From assembly GCA_029379385.1 (NCBI GenBank), contig CM055607.1:37011235-37075234 (forward strand): 64,000 nt of DNA. Reading direction: 5' to 3'. This DNA is from Quillaja saponaria (lineage: Eukaryota; Streptophyta; Magnoliopsida; Fabales; Quillajaceae). The number at the start of each line of letters is the position of its first letter. The first letter of the stretch is position 1. A model generated the notes under the pieces. That model searched no databases, was not told the origin of the DNA, and saw only the letters and a program-made list of their open reading frames with translations. Below are positions 43,863-55,590 of this stretch, piece by piece. The translations under genes were made by a program, and so were the position numbers.

Positions 43863-45605
43863 TGTAAGAAAATTGATTATGTGATGCACAGAGGAAATTT
43901 AAAAACTTTTGGCATAACCAAATCCCTATGATAATATGTACTGTTTATGAACCATTATATTTTCTATTAATCTTATAAATAGAATATTAGAGATTAGAAT
44001 GATCTTAATTTTTGATCCACAAGTTGTACAAGGTGTAAAACCTTTAAGTGTATCTACACTAAATAACTTAATTAAGCTATACTGTTTCTGAACCATTATA
44101 TTTTCTATTAATCTTATAAATAGAATATTAGAGATTAGGATGATATTAATTTTTGATCCACAAGTTGTACAAGGTGTAAAACCTCTAAGTGTATCTACAC
44201 TAAATGACTTAATTAAGAGCTCTGTATTGACAGTCAAAAATCTCTTTGAGGTGATAAGATTTTCTCACATCTCAGAAACACTCAATTTGTCAAAAATTCT
44301 CTGCTGAGAACTTTGACTTTTTATGATATTTGAATAAAAGTTACGTCCGATATATCTAAGGTCTAACCTCATTTAAGTATAATATAACTTAATTCTATAT
44401 CATAAGATCATATCTTATCTCTTAGACTTTTAAACAAAATAGGAAAATCCTAATAAAGTTAATTCTATTTTAAATTTCAAATATCATTTATCTGTAATTG
44501 CATGCAAGCCCAAAACTTCTTTTAATCAAATTACATCATTGTGTGTGTGACCCCTTAAGTTCATATTAAACTGTCAATAGGCTACAATAACTTAATGTAT
44601 TTTTCAATTAGATTTATATCTAATTAATTTAAATCAAAACTAGTTTTTAATTTACTTACAAGGCAAGATTGATGTCTTGCAACATATAATGACTACCTAG
44701 ATAATATAAATATATTTGTAAACCTTTCCGTTGTTAACTACCATGCAATTCAATTTTTCCATCATTCAATGTTCCTAATTAAACTTAAAGTATAAATTAA
44801 TGTCAAACCCTAAATTGTTTAATCTGATTTATCTATCTATTAGTCACAACTCATGTGGTAAAACCTAGATTCTGTAATCTAGTTTCACACCACCTTTGCT
44901 AGAGACTTTTTGAGTTATATCTTAATTAAATAACATATAACATTCTTTCTCTTTATTGAGAGTGATAGATCATTTATTGTGCACTCATATACTTTCAAAC
45001 ATAGATAGTCATACTCAACATCTATCTCTGAATAACCTACGGTGAACTATACTTAGATAATATCAAACATGATAACTCATGTACAAGGTATCTATGAAAA
45101 ACACTACAATGAAAATCATTTGCACCACTACAATGAAAAACACTCATTGACAACTATGTAAAAGTTCATGTGAGTATTCTATGATCGAGTCAATTCAATG
45201 AACTTGTTCTCTAACAAGCACCTATATATTAATTATAGTATCAACTACATAAGTGATTATGAGATCAATCATACTTAACATTTGAGCTAACATAACATGT
45301 ACTAATCTAACCGGATCATTAATTTATATTATTAATGATCCTATTATTAGGAATATTTAAGAACAAAGCTTAAGAAAGAATATCTCATAAGCATGCTCAC
45401 ATCATGGTTCTTATTTCTATTGCTTATATTCTATGAGATTTATCATGTTCATAATAAAAAATGAACTAGCAATTAAAATACATGATAAATAAAAATAACA
45501 TATAATAATGAAATATTCATTTTATTAATAACTGAATCATATTGTATTTACAAGTAATATACCATAAATATCTAATGTTATTGGCTTGTAGGCATATAAC
45601 TAACA
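43863..45605 (-). repeat. 3' LTR of the copia element (left copy)
   Basis: 1743 bp, opens TGTAAGAAAATTG and closes CATATAACTAACA on the plus strand. It matches the right LTR along most of its length, for example TAAGATCATATCTTAT and CCATCATTCAATGTTCCTAATTAAA. It carries its own 141-bp tandem duplication at 43940-44216, absent from the other LTR. Confidence 0.92.
43940..44216. repeat. 141-bp tandem duplication inside the left LTR
   Basis: ACTGTTT(A/C)TGAACCATTATA begins the unit at 43940 and again at 44081. The two copies differ at only a handful of bases, much less than the two LTRs differ from each other, so the duplication is younger than the insertion. Read on the minus strand it makes a 103-residue open frame with a repeated G-F-T-P-C-T-T-C-G-S-K-I; I do not regard that as a gene. 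Confidence 0.9.
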
Positions 45606-45622
45606 ATCTCCCATTTGCACTA
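45606..45622 (-). other. Polypurine tract of the copia element
   Basis: Next to the inner end of the left LTR; on the minus strand it reads AGTGCAAATGGGAGAT, ending against the LTR's TGTTAG. This is the place and composition expected for plus-strand priming. Confidence 0.6.
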
Positions 45623-45689
45623 AAGCCAATTGTTCTTTTATCTCATACCTATATTCTCAAAATGACAATCAAAATTTTATTGAGACGAT

Positions 45690-48600
45690 GATTTAGTGAA
45701 TGGATATATTATCATTTATTAATACCTTTTGTATATTCTCATCACCCCTATTAATGATTCCTCTAATCAAATGAAAACTCCTTACAATGTGTTTGGTCTT
45801 TTGGTGAGACCTTGGTTCCTTTGCTTGTGCTATAGCTCTATTGCTATCACAGTATAAGGATACTAGATTAACAATATCAGGAACCATACCTAGCTCATTG
45901 ATGAAATTTCTCATCCAAATAGCTTCTTTGGTAGCTTCATTGGCAACAATATATTCAGCCTAAGTGCTTGAGTTTGCAATGGTGTCTTGTTTGAAACTTG
46001 TCTAATGCACCGCTCCACCATTTAAGGTAAATACATACCCTGATATAGACTTACTATCATCCTTATCAGATTGAAAACTTGAGTCTGTGAGAACTTGTTT
46101 CCTTTGCCTGTGTTATGGCTCTATTGCTATACAGTATAAGGATACTAGATTAACAATATCAGGAACCATACCTAGCTCATTGATGAACTTTCTCATCCAA
46201 ACAGCTTCTTTGACAGCAATATATTCAGCCTCAGTGGTTGAGTTTGCAATGGTGGCTTGTTTGAAACATTTCCAATACACTGCTCCACCATTCAAGGTGA
46301 ATACATACCTTGTTATGGATTTACTATCATCCTTATCAGATTGAAAACTTGAGTTTGTAAATGCATCAATTTTCAAATCTGATCCTCGATAAATGAGATA
46401 CAAATCTTTAGTCCTTCTTAAGTACTTAAAAATATTATTCACTGCTTTCCAATGACATTCGCCTAGATTAGACTGATATTTGCTTGTTACACTAAGTGCA
46501 TAAACAACATCAGATCTAGTACATACCATATAATACATGATAGATCCTATTGTTGAAGCATAGGGTATTCTACTTATGAATTCTTTTTCTTGAAGTGTCA
46601 AAGGTGACATCATCCTAGAAAGAGCGATTCCATGACTCATAGGCAAATATCCTTTCTTGGAATCATTCATACTAAACATTTTTAGTATTTTATCTATGTA
46701 TGTAGATTGGGACAAGCCAAGCAACTTTTTAAATCTATCTCTATCAATCTTATATAGGTAGATTCACCCAAATCTTTCATGGAGAAGTTTTTTGACACCC
46801 CAACTTTGACTGATTGTAACATAGCTACATCATTCCCAATTAATAATATGTCATCCACATATAGGATCAAGAAAGCAACAACTCTCCCACTTACCTTTTT
46901 GTGTACACAAGATTCATCCGAATTCTTAATAAAATTAAACTTTTTGTTTGTTACATCAAAATGAATATTCTAACTTCTTGAAGCTTGTTTAAGTCCATAA
47001 ATAGATTTTTGTATCTTGCATACTTTTTGTTTATCATCACTAGATATAAAACCTTCAGGTTGTGTCATTTACACCACCTCATCAATGTTTCCATTGAAAA
47101 ATGAGGTTTTTACATCCATTTGCCATATTTCATAATCATAGTATGCAGCTATAGCAAGAAAAATCCTAATGGATTTAAGCATGACTATAGGAGAAAAAGT
47201 TTCATCAAAATCAATTCCTTGCTTTTAACTATATCATTTCGCCACTAGTCTTGCTTTATAAGTTTCAACCTTTCCATCTAATATAATCTTCCTTTTGAAA
47301 ACCAATTTGTAACCTATAGGTACTATATCTTGAGGTGCATCAACCAAAGTATATACTTTGTTAGAGTACATTGAATCCATTTCGGATTTCATGGTTTCTT
47401 GTCACTTCTTAGAGTCAATAGCATACATTACATCTTCATAGGCAGTAAGATCCTCATTAGTTATGAGTTGACCCTCATCATTCTTAATGAGAAATACATA
47501 ATATCTCTTAATGGTTTAGGTATCCTTCCAGACCTACGTAAAAGTTATGTACTTTGAAGTTCCACTTTAATAGGCACCTGAGATGGCGGTGTATCATTTG
47601 TTTGTGATTCTTGTGATATATTATCAAGTTCTATCTTGCTCCCACAATTTCTTTCTAGCATAAACTCTTTTTCTAGACAGATAGTATGTTTTGAAACAAA
47701 CACTTTTTGTTCCAATGGATGACAGAAATAATATCCAACAGTTTCATTAGGATATCCCACAAACCTGCACTTGCCAAATTTTTCTCTTAGCTTATCTAAT
47801 TGTAACTTTTTTACATATGTAGAACAACCCCAAATATTAATATAATTAAGATTGGGTTTCATCTCTTTCCATATCTCATATGGTGTTGATGATACAGCCT
47901 TCAAGGGTTTTCTATTTAGTAGGTAGGCAGTAAATAGTAGGGCATAATCCTAGAAAGAGGTAGGAAGATTAGTGTAACCCATCATGGACTGAACCATGTT
48001 TATTAATGTTTAGTTTCTCTTTTCTCACACACCATTCATTTATGGTGTTCTAGAAGGAGTGCACTGAGAGAGAATTTCATTCTCTTTTAAATGATCAAGA
48101 AACTCATTGGACAAGTATTTACATCCTCGATCTGATCGAAGAGTTTTAATACTCTTCCCAGTTTTCTTTTCAACTTCATTTTTGAATTCTTTGAACTTTT
48201 CAATTATTCAGATATATACTTCATTAAGTATACATATCAACATCTAGAAAGGTCATCGATAAAATTAATAAAATAGGAATAACCTGCTCTAGCAATGACT
48301 ATTAAGGATCCACACACATCAGTATGTACTAACCTTAATATATCAACAGCTCTTTCTCCATGTCCACTAAATAGAGGTCTAGTCATTTTTTCCATGAGAC
48401 AAGCTTCACAAGTTGGATAGGATTCAAAATCATTTAATTCTAACTAACATTCATTCACTAACTTGTGAACTCTATCTTCATTAATATGATCTAGTCTTAA
48501 GTATCACATATATAAATAATTTACTTGATATTTCTTCCCTTTGTTTGAATATTTGATATTAAGTATATTACCATGCACATTAAGAATATAAAGACCATCA

Positions 48601-49798
48601 TCTAAGATATAAGTATCATAAAATTCATTATGGAAATAAATCGAACAACATTTGTTTTTAAGCACAAATTCATAACACTCTTTATCAAGTTTAGAAATAG
48701 AAATAATGTTCTTGATTAAAACTGGTACATAGAAGAAATCATTAAGTTCTAATATTTTTCCAGATGGTAAAACTAAGCAATAGGTTCCCACAGCTAGTGT
48801 AGTAATTTTTGCTCAATTTCCTAGTTGCAAGTTTATTTCACCTTTGCTTAGCCTTCTATTTCTTCTTAGTCCCTATATAGAATTGTAGATGTGAGAACAA
48901 TTGCCAATATTTAATTCCCATGAAATAGAATCGTTAATAGTTACATTAACTTCAATAACTAACATATAAGACATACCTTCAAGAAGTTTGTTCTTCAAAC
49001 TTGGAAGATACTCCTTGTAATTTCTCTTCCAATGTCAATCATTGCCACAATAGAAACATTGTCCTTTATCATCAATCTTGTTAGGTTTCTTAATATCACT
49101 ATTAGATTTGTGTAGCTTCTTCTTTTTCGAATCCTTCTTTTTAGAAGAACTTTTGCCCTTTTTGGACTTTGAAGTGCTACTTACATACATAATGTGGTTT
49201 TTGACCTTCTTAATAGATGACTCAGTAGTTTTCAGCGTGTTAACAAGTTCAAGAAGTCAAACCTCTATCTTGTTCATGTGAAAGTTCATAAAAAACTATG
49301 AGTAAATGTTAGGCAAAGATTTCAGGGTCAAATCCTTGCACAACTTAGTGTCCATATTGAAGCCTAGTTCTTTTTACTGCTCAATATGTCTAATTATTTT
49401 TAGTCCATATTCATAGACAGAATATTGTTTAGTCATTTGAGTCCTTAAAAGCCCTTTAGATATCTGATATTTACCTATGCAATTATGCTCATCATAAAGT
49501 TCATGTAGATGTTTATGATAGTTGAAGCATGCTTCATCTTATCATGTTACTTCTAAAGCTCATTTGATATAGATGCTTGCATATAGCATATAATTTTTAT
49601 ATTATGCTCTCCCCATCTAAAATAGGCATTTTCTTCCCCAACAGATGAATTCTCATCAGGAATTTTAAGAATATGAGCCTCAAGAACATAACCTATCCTT
49701 TCGGAATTGCGAACAATTCTCAAATTTCTAAGTCAATCCATATAATTTGGTCCAATCAAGTGATTTGTTTCTAAAATACGGGTAAATGGATTTGTCAT
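45690..49798 (-). pseudogene. Degenerate copia gag-pol
   Basis: Minus strand, from right to left. Gag begins at the ATG at 49798 (N-H-L-I-G-P-N-Y-M-D, then TGA in place of the family Trp codon). A zinc knuckle remnant is at 49021-49065 (C-F-Y-C-G-N-D, stop, H-W). A protease/pre-integrase piece is at 48791-48504, then integrase pieces about 48420-47545 with the conserved E-I-W-K-E-M-K-P and G-C-S-T-Y-V. Reverse transcriptase lies about 47400-46740 with the catalytic Y-V-D-D intact at 46861-46850. RNase H is at 46724-45690, with S-T-T-E-A-E-Y-I-A. Stops and frameshifts are spread throughout (for example inside integrase and between RT pieces). The RNase H part is duplicated. Confidence 0.92.
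45814..46370. repeat. Tandem duplication (period 282 bp) of the copia RNase H segment
   Basis: The string GATACTAGATTAACAATATC occurs at 45859 and again at 46141, and the surrounding 250-270 bp match on both sides of it, down to the shared CATCCTTATCAGATTGAAAA near 46054 and 46330. The copies differ by substitutions and small indels (copy B lacks about a dozen bases near GGTAGCTTCATT). Confidence 0.9.
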
Positions 49799-51638
49799 GA
49801 CAAATTATATTAGCATATATTCATATTATTAACTATCAAATAGATTTGGTCTTTTAATCTAAATATTACCTCCCACTATTCTTTTCAGTTTCCATTACCT
49901 TCTAAGAATGGAAAGTAAGTAACCCTGTTGGAAGGTTACTTAGCTGGGATTAAGATCCCATCATATATACAAATAGTTATGTGTGACACAACAAACTAAA
50001 AGTATTTGATAAGTAGATAACTATTATCAACTTCATCATATAAAATTCTTAATCATATTTAGTCCCTTCAAATCATGCAATCATGTGTGACACAACAAAT
50101 TACACAACTTTTAATCAAGTTACTCCCACTATTCGCAACAAGTATATCCCAATATATATAATTATTGTGTGACACAACAAAATTATATAATCAAGACATC
50201 TTATAAGCATCTACTATGTATAGATAATACAAATTATCCTAGATTTGTAAATCATGCGTGACACAACAAATTTACAATCACAGGATAATTTATAATATTG
50301 TCTATAATAGTGGGGGGTTGGACTTTTTGTAAGTGTAATTTACTTAAGCTATAACTAAATCACTAGGACATTCTTAGGTAAAATTATTACATGAATATAT
50401 TCCATACATTCATGGGTCTTCAATCTTTAAATAGGAGCGTTACATTTGTTTAATAAAATTCTATCATATCCTATCCTAATAATCTATACATAATATTTAT
50501 TAAGAAATCTTGAATTAAATTCAAGGGAAATTACATAGAATGGAGATAAAAAATTACATTGAGAGAAAAAATAGAAAAACGGGCATGCAAACCCCATTTA
50601 AAGATTACAAACCCAAAAAATTTTACAACCATTAAAATAAAATAAAATCCATCACATAGGTCTAATGTCCATGGTCATTCACTAATCATTCATACAATCA
50701 CATTGCTTAAATAAAAATAGTAACTTGATTCCATTCTAATTGTGATCATGCATAAAGTTTCATAATATCAAATATCCATGGAATTCTCAAAATCCTAGTA
50801 ACATTGGATTTAATTAATAAATAATTATAAACCAATAAGGACTTTAATAAAATTAAAATAATTCTTATTATATTTTAATTGGAATCCTACTTCTACTAGT
50901 AGTGTTAAAATAAAATAATTCTTAATTAATTTTAATTAGAATTCCTAATGAAATAAAACACTTTTGTTTATATCAATTAGGATTCTACTACTACAATTAT
51001 AATTAAAATGAAATAAAATATATTTATTTTAATTAGAAAACAACTCTTACTAGTATTTTAAAATAAAATAACACTTATTTAATTTTAATTAAGATTCTTC
51101 TAATCTTAATAATTTTGTTTGAAAAATTACATTAAATAAATGAATAAAAAAAAATCTAAAGGGAGAATATAATATATATATATATATATGGCAGTTGCAA
51201 CATCAAGTAATTCAAAAATCTCCTTTTTTTTTTCCTTTTTTTAATAAAGATTCTAACTATTAGATAGTATCCGTAAGTTTTAAAAATGTATTGAAATCCA
51301 ATTTCAATAAAACCATTGAACCCACAGAGAAAATCATTCAAACTTAATTAAAATAATCATATCAAAACTTCATGAATTAAATTCATAAGTGACTCAATTT
51401 AAAACATCCAATTTTGAAACAATTTTAACAGTAAAATTCTATAATTGATTTTAGGAATACCACAATAATTTTGATTTTTGAATTAAGATCAATTCAAGAA
51501 CTATTCATGAATTTGATCAAAATAAAAACAATAAAATTGATAAAAGAAGGCTTCATGCCATGAACCATATTCATCAAAATAACAATAATAGAAACAATAT
51601 AGCAATTCATAAACTAACAGAGTAGGCTCTGATGCTAT
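49799..51638 (-). other. Leader region of the copia element with primer-binding site
   Basis: 1.84 kb between the right LTR and gag, without coding signal. At its right edge, on the minus strand, AGCATCAGAGCC (about 51625-51636) resembles the initiator-tRNA-Met primer-binding site TGGTATCAGAGC used by copia elements. Four copies of a 15-base motif are spaced along 49981-50270. Confidence 0.65.
49981..50270. repeat. Four spaced copies of GTGTGACACAACAAA
   Basis: Copies start at 49981, 50085, 50167 and 50256 (the last with GCGTG in place of GTGTG), so spacings are 104, 82 and 89 bp. Flanks also share wording (AATCATG before copies 2 and 4). They lie in the element's untranslated leader. Confidence 0.8.
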
Positions 51639-51869
51639 TATAAGGAAATTTATTATGGCGGGCAAAGCGAAAATTTAAAAAAATTTGACATAACCAAATT
51701 CCTAAGATTATCTCTATTTTCTATGAACCAATGTATTTTCTATTAATATCATAAATAGAATATTACCTCCCACGTCTCACAAACACTCAGTTTGTCAAAA
51801 ACTCTTTGCTAAAAACTTTGGTTCTTTGTGATATTTGAATAAAAGTTATGTCTAATACATCTGAGGTCT

Positions 51870-51967
51870 TTTTTTTTTAATTAAGGGGGGAGGCCAGGGC
51901 TCGAATGGACCTCAGGGAGGGGATTGGAGGAAGGGAGAATGCCGTTGGACCTCTAAGGATTCTAGCG
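51870..51967 (-). mobile_element. SINE-like insertion in the 5' LTR
   Basis: A 98-bp GC-richer segment absent from the other LTR. It is flanked by a perfect 15-bp direct repeat ATACATCTGAGGTCT (51855-51869 and 51968-51982). It opens with a T run, which on the minus strand is a terminal A run, and contains the box-B-like CATTCGAGCCC. Long target duplication plus A tail point to LINE-type retroposition of a 5'-truncated SINE or another small RNA copy. Confidence 0.75.
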
Positions 51968-52579
51968 ATACATCTGAGGTCTAACCTCACTTAAGTATGA
52001 TATAACTGAATCCTAAATGATAAGATCATATCTTATTTCTTAGACTTTGAGATAAAATAGAAAAATCCTAATAAAGTTAATCTTATTTTAAATTTCAAAT
52101 ATCATTTGTCTATATTTGCATATAAGCCCAAAATAATCAAATTACATACTTTTATGTGTGACTCTTTAAGTTTATATTAAATTGGTAATAGGTCACATTA
52201 ACTTAATATATTTTTCAATTATATCTATATCTAATAAATTTAAATCAAAACCAATTTTTGATTTACCTATTAATGAGAATTAATAATTAAATTAATTATC
52301 GGGTTACCTACAAGTCAAGATTGATGCCTAGCAGTATATAATGACTACATAGATAATATAAATATATTTGTGAACCTTTTCGTTGTTAACTACCATGCAA
52401 TTGAATCTTTCCATCATTCAATGTTCCTAATTAAAATTAGAGTATGAATTAATGTCAAATCCTAAATTATTTAATCTGATGTATCTATCTATAAGTCACA
52501 ACTCATGTGGTAGATTTTCTAATCTAGTCTTATACCACCATGACCATTGACTTTTTGTATAACCCATGGTGAATTATAC

Positions 52580-52829
52580 CGCATCGTATATGATTACATA
52601 GTATAGAATTATAAAATATATTAGGTTGTATAGTTATTCTATTGTTATACTATTGTTTTATCCTTCTCATCCCTACTGTATGCTTTATACTGTCAGACAT
52701 AGTAGAAGAAAGGGTCAACTGTATAAGTTTATACTATCATGTTGTTGTCAAATATTGTATAAGAGCCAACTCGATAATTTTATATTATCTTGTTATCTTT
52801 ATACGATGTGTCAAACGAGCCCATATAGT
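52580..52829. mobile_element. Small insertion in the 5' LTR, MITE-like
   Basis: The left LTR reads smoothly from GTGAACTATACTT to AGATAATATCAAA, while here about 240 bp intervene. The segment has CATCGTATA at 52582 and its exact complement TATACGATG at 52800-52808, and ends CAAACGAGCCC, a common style of DNA-element terminus. Ends and target duplication are not settled. Confidence 0.5.
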
Positions 52830-53330
52830 ATCAAAGCATGATAACCAATGTACAAGGTATCTATGATGCCTCAAGTTTGAAAATCATTTGCACAACTGCA
52901 ACGAAGAACACTCATTAACAACTATGTAAAAGTCCATGCGAGTGTTCTATGATCGAGTCAATTTAGTGAACTTGTTCTTTAACAAGCACCTATATATAAT
53001 TATTATAGTGTCAACTACACAAGTGATCATGAGATCAATCACCCTCAACATTATTAATGATCCTATGATTAGAAAAATTTAAGAACAAAACTTAAAAAAA
53101 TATATCTCATAAGCATAATCACATCATGGCTCTTATTTCTATTGCTTATATTCTATAGGATTTATCATGTTTATATTAAAGAATTAACAAATAATTAAAA
53201 TACATGATAAATAATAATGAAATATAATAATGAAATATATTCATTTTATTAATAACTAAATAAGATTGTATTTACAAGTAATATACGATAGACATACAAT
53301 GTCATTGGCTTGTACGGCGTACAACTAACA

Positions 53331-53335
53331 CCTTA
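53331..53335. repeat. Target-site duplication of the copia element, right
   Basis: CCTTA directly after the CA that closes the right LTR. Five bases is the normal duplication for copia integrases. Confidence 0.85.
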
Positions 53336-53449
53336 TAGTTCAAAAATATTTGCAAGTCTATAATATAATTATTACATACTCAAATAGTTATTAGATGATT
53401 AAAATTTTAAAAATAAATATTAATTTGATATATAATAAGAGATTTAGGG

Positions 53450-53850
53450 TCTGTTTGGTTAAACTATGTATAAAAATATTTTTCAAGTAGCTGTTTAAAA
53501 AATATTGTATAAAAAGCTGAGAAAGTGTAAGAATAGATAACGTAAAAGAGCTATGAGATATAAATTTTGTTTGATTTTATATAAAAAAAATAGTAATATT
53601 GAGTATTAAAATTATTAAAAATATCATTTTAGTAAATATTATAGTTATATTTATTTAAATAAAATAATTATTAAAATTTATTTAAGTTTCTCCTATTTTC
53701 TATTTGAAAATGTTTTTTTTTTTTTTTTTTAATTTCAGTTTTTAAGATTTTAAAAGTCTAAAAATTCTTTTTTGTAAAAGTTAAAAATAGAATATCTATT
53801 ATAAAATTTTGAAGCAAACTTAAACTTAAAAACTGTTTTAAAAAAATATA
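53450..53850. repeat. AT-rich dispersed repeat, copy B
   Basis: Opens GGGTCTGTTTGGTTAAAC, a terminus style common in plant hAT-like non-autonomous elements, and resembles 35130-35530 in its body. No clean inverted end was found on the right side (TTTGAAGCAAACTTAAAC near 53810 is a weak candidate). Confidence 0.45.
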
Positions 53851-55590
53851 TCAACAATGGGTTATTATGTCTTCTTCGACATTATAGAATATATATGTGT
53901 GTGTTTGTGTGGATGAGTGTGGTCTACTCAATTGAGTAGGTATACAATATAATAATTATATACTTGATCGTCAATAAAGGAAGAAGGATAAAGACAAATC
54001 CAATGTTCTGTCCATGCGAGAATAAATATGGTTCACATGTTGAATTTCTAATTCAATATCTTCATGTTGATGTAGATTTCCAAGGTCCTAAATTAAATAA
54101 ATAATACAGGCCAAGATATTGAGAATCATTGATTCATATTTTCAAAACCACATGCTTCACATTAACTTCTTTAAATAATTTAATTGTCATGTCATGATTA
54201 GTAACAAAACATTTACTGTTAATATATATATTAACACTCTAAAATTTATAATAATATAGCTAGTAACATACTAACATTATATATAAAGAATATCCCACAC
54301 GCAAATTTCCTGGGAGGACAAACAATTTATAATGAAATGCCTTACATAAATATTTTACCCATGATGTGCTAAGAAATTGTAAAATAATTTAGTTTTTCTT
54401 GTCATTATTAGAATATATTTAGATCAATCACAATCACATATACAATATATATTCATGTATCTATCAGTGTTTGAATTTAAATTTAAAATCTTATTATCTC
54501 AATGTCATGTTTTAATTATTGAACTAAAACCTTTTATACACACATAAATTAATAAAACTAATTATTTTATTTATGAAGTGTCTAATAAAATTTAAATCAT
54601 CATATCTACATACTATTTAGTATAAAATATTTTACTAACACATCTTTACAACTAATGATCTACTATGAGACAATTTTAAACATGTATATCTTTATGAAAA
54701 ACTTATTATAAGCATTATTAATAAATAAACAAACGAGTTTATAATTTATTTTATTTGTCTACTAATAAATAAATTCAAATTAACGTTAGAAATGGTTACA
54801 AAATTTTTAAAAATTAATAATTGGAATAAAGATTAATTTTATATTACAAAATTATAAATATAAATCTAACAAAATAAATGATTTTAAATTACTCTTATTG
54901 CAACTAATTATAACTTCATTTTTTCTTTGTCTAACACTTGCTGGCACACATTTTTTTTGGTTTTCCCACACTTTGACTAATCTTATTTTGAGTTTCATAA
55001 CTTATCTTTCTCAAAAATGTTTATGACTAGATCAAATTCTTAATATTATAGAAATTCCTCAATTACTGAACTCAAGTTTAAGGAATTTTTTTTAATGCAA
55101 TTCCTATAAAAAATATATATATATATATAAATTGAAAGTAAATTTGAGAGGGAGCCAAATTAATTTAACAAAATAAATTAAGCAAATTAAATAATATTAT
55201 ATAATTGAATAAAATTAAATTTTATAAGTCCTTAACAATTTGGAAGCATTTACATAGTTTGTTAAAATACTAAACAATATCATGAAATTGAAAATTCGCA
55301 TTATGACTTACATGACATAATTTTTGAATAAGTAATTAGTTTCATAAAATAAAATAAAAGTTTAAAGCCAACTAGTTTTAAATTTGATTGAATGGGAGAA
55401 TTTCTACTTTTATATATTGATTATGATTATACTAAGAAAAAAATTATGACTCAATTACTGAATAAGGATAATGTGATAGATAAATGGAGGAAAAAGAATA
55501 ATAATTTTGAAGATATTCATGAATTACATAGTTATTATTTTTCCTAATCCTATAATCTTATCCTTGTAATTTATTTTAGACATTGAGGGT
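53851..55590. other. AT-rich intergenic region, no gene seen
   Basis: Very AT-rich with a (TA)n run at about 55110-55128. No coding signal, RNA gene or recognisable element. Confidence 0.5.

Larger units (their letters stand above)
43863..53330 (-). mobile_element. Full-length but decayed Ty1/copia retrotransposon
   Basis: A 9.5-kb element read on the minus strand. It is bounded by two related LTRs, 43863-45605 and 51639-53330, which start TG (TA in the mutated inner end of the right copy) and end CA on the plus strand. The 5-bp string CCTTA flanks it on both sides (43858-43862 and 53331-53335), the expected target-site duplication. Inside, in order from the right, are a primer-binding site (about 51620-51637), a long leader, gag, protease, integrase, reverse transcriptase and RNase H, which is the Ty1/copia order. 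All coding parts carry stops or frameshifts, so it cannot move by itself. The LTRs differ at many positions and by several indels, which points to an old insertion. Confidence 0.95.
51639..53330 (-). repeat. 5' LTR of the copia element (right copy)
   Basis: 1692 bp. Opens TATAAGGAAATTT (TG mutated to TA) and closes GTACAACTAACA on the plus strand. Two later insertions interrupt it, a SINE-like piece at 51870-51967 and a 230-bp segment at about 52580-52829. Compared with the left LTR it lacks the segment where that copy has its 141-bp duplication. Confidence 0.92.

Noticed and set aside
43926..44237. 103-residue minus frame with repeated Cys motif as a small secreted peptide gene
   Set aside because: It is the LTR's 141-bp duplication read in one frame; it lies wholly in non-coding LTR sequence.
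52626..52866. Two overlapping plus-strand frames of about 70 residues
   Set aside because: They lie in the insertion of the copia LTR and have no recognisable sequence; Tyr/Ile-rich by base composition.
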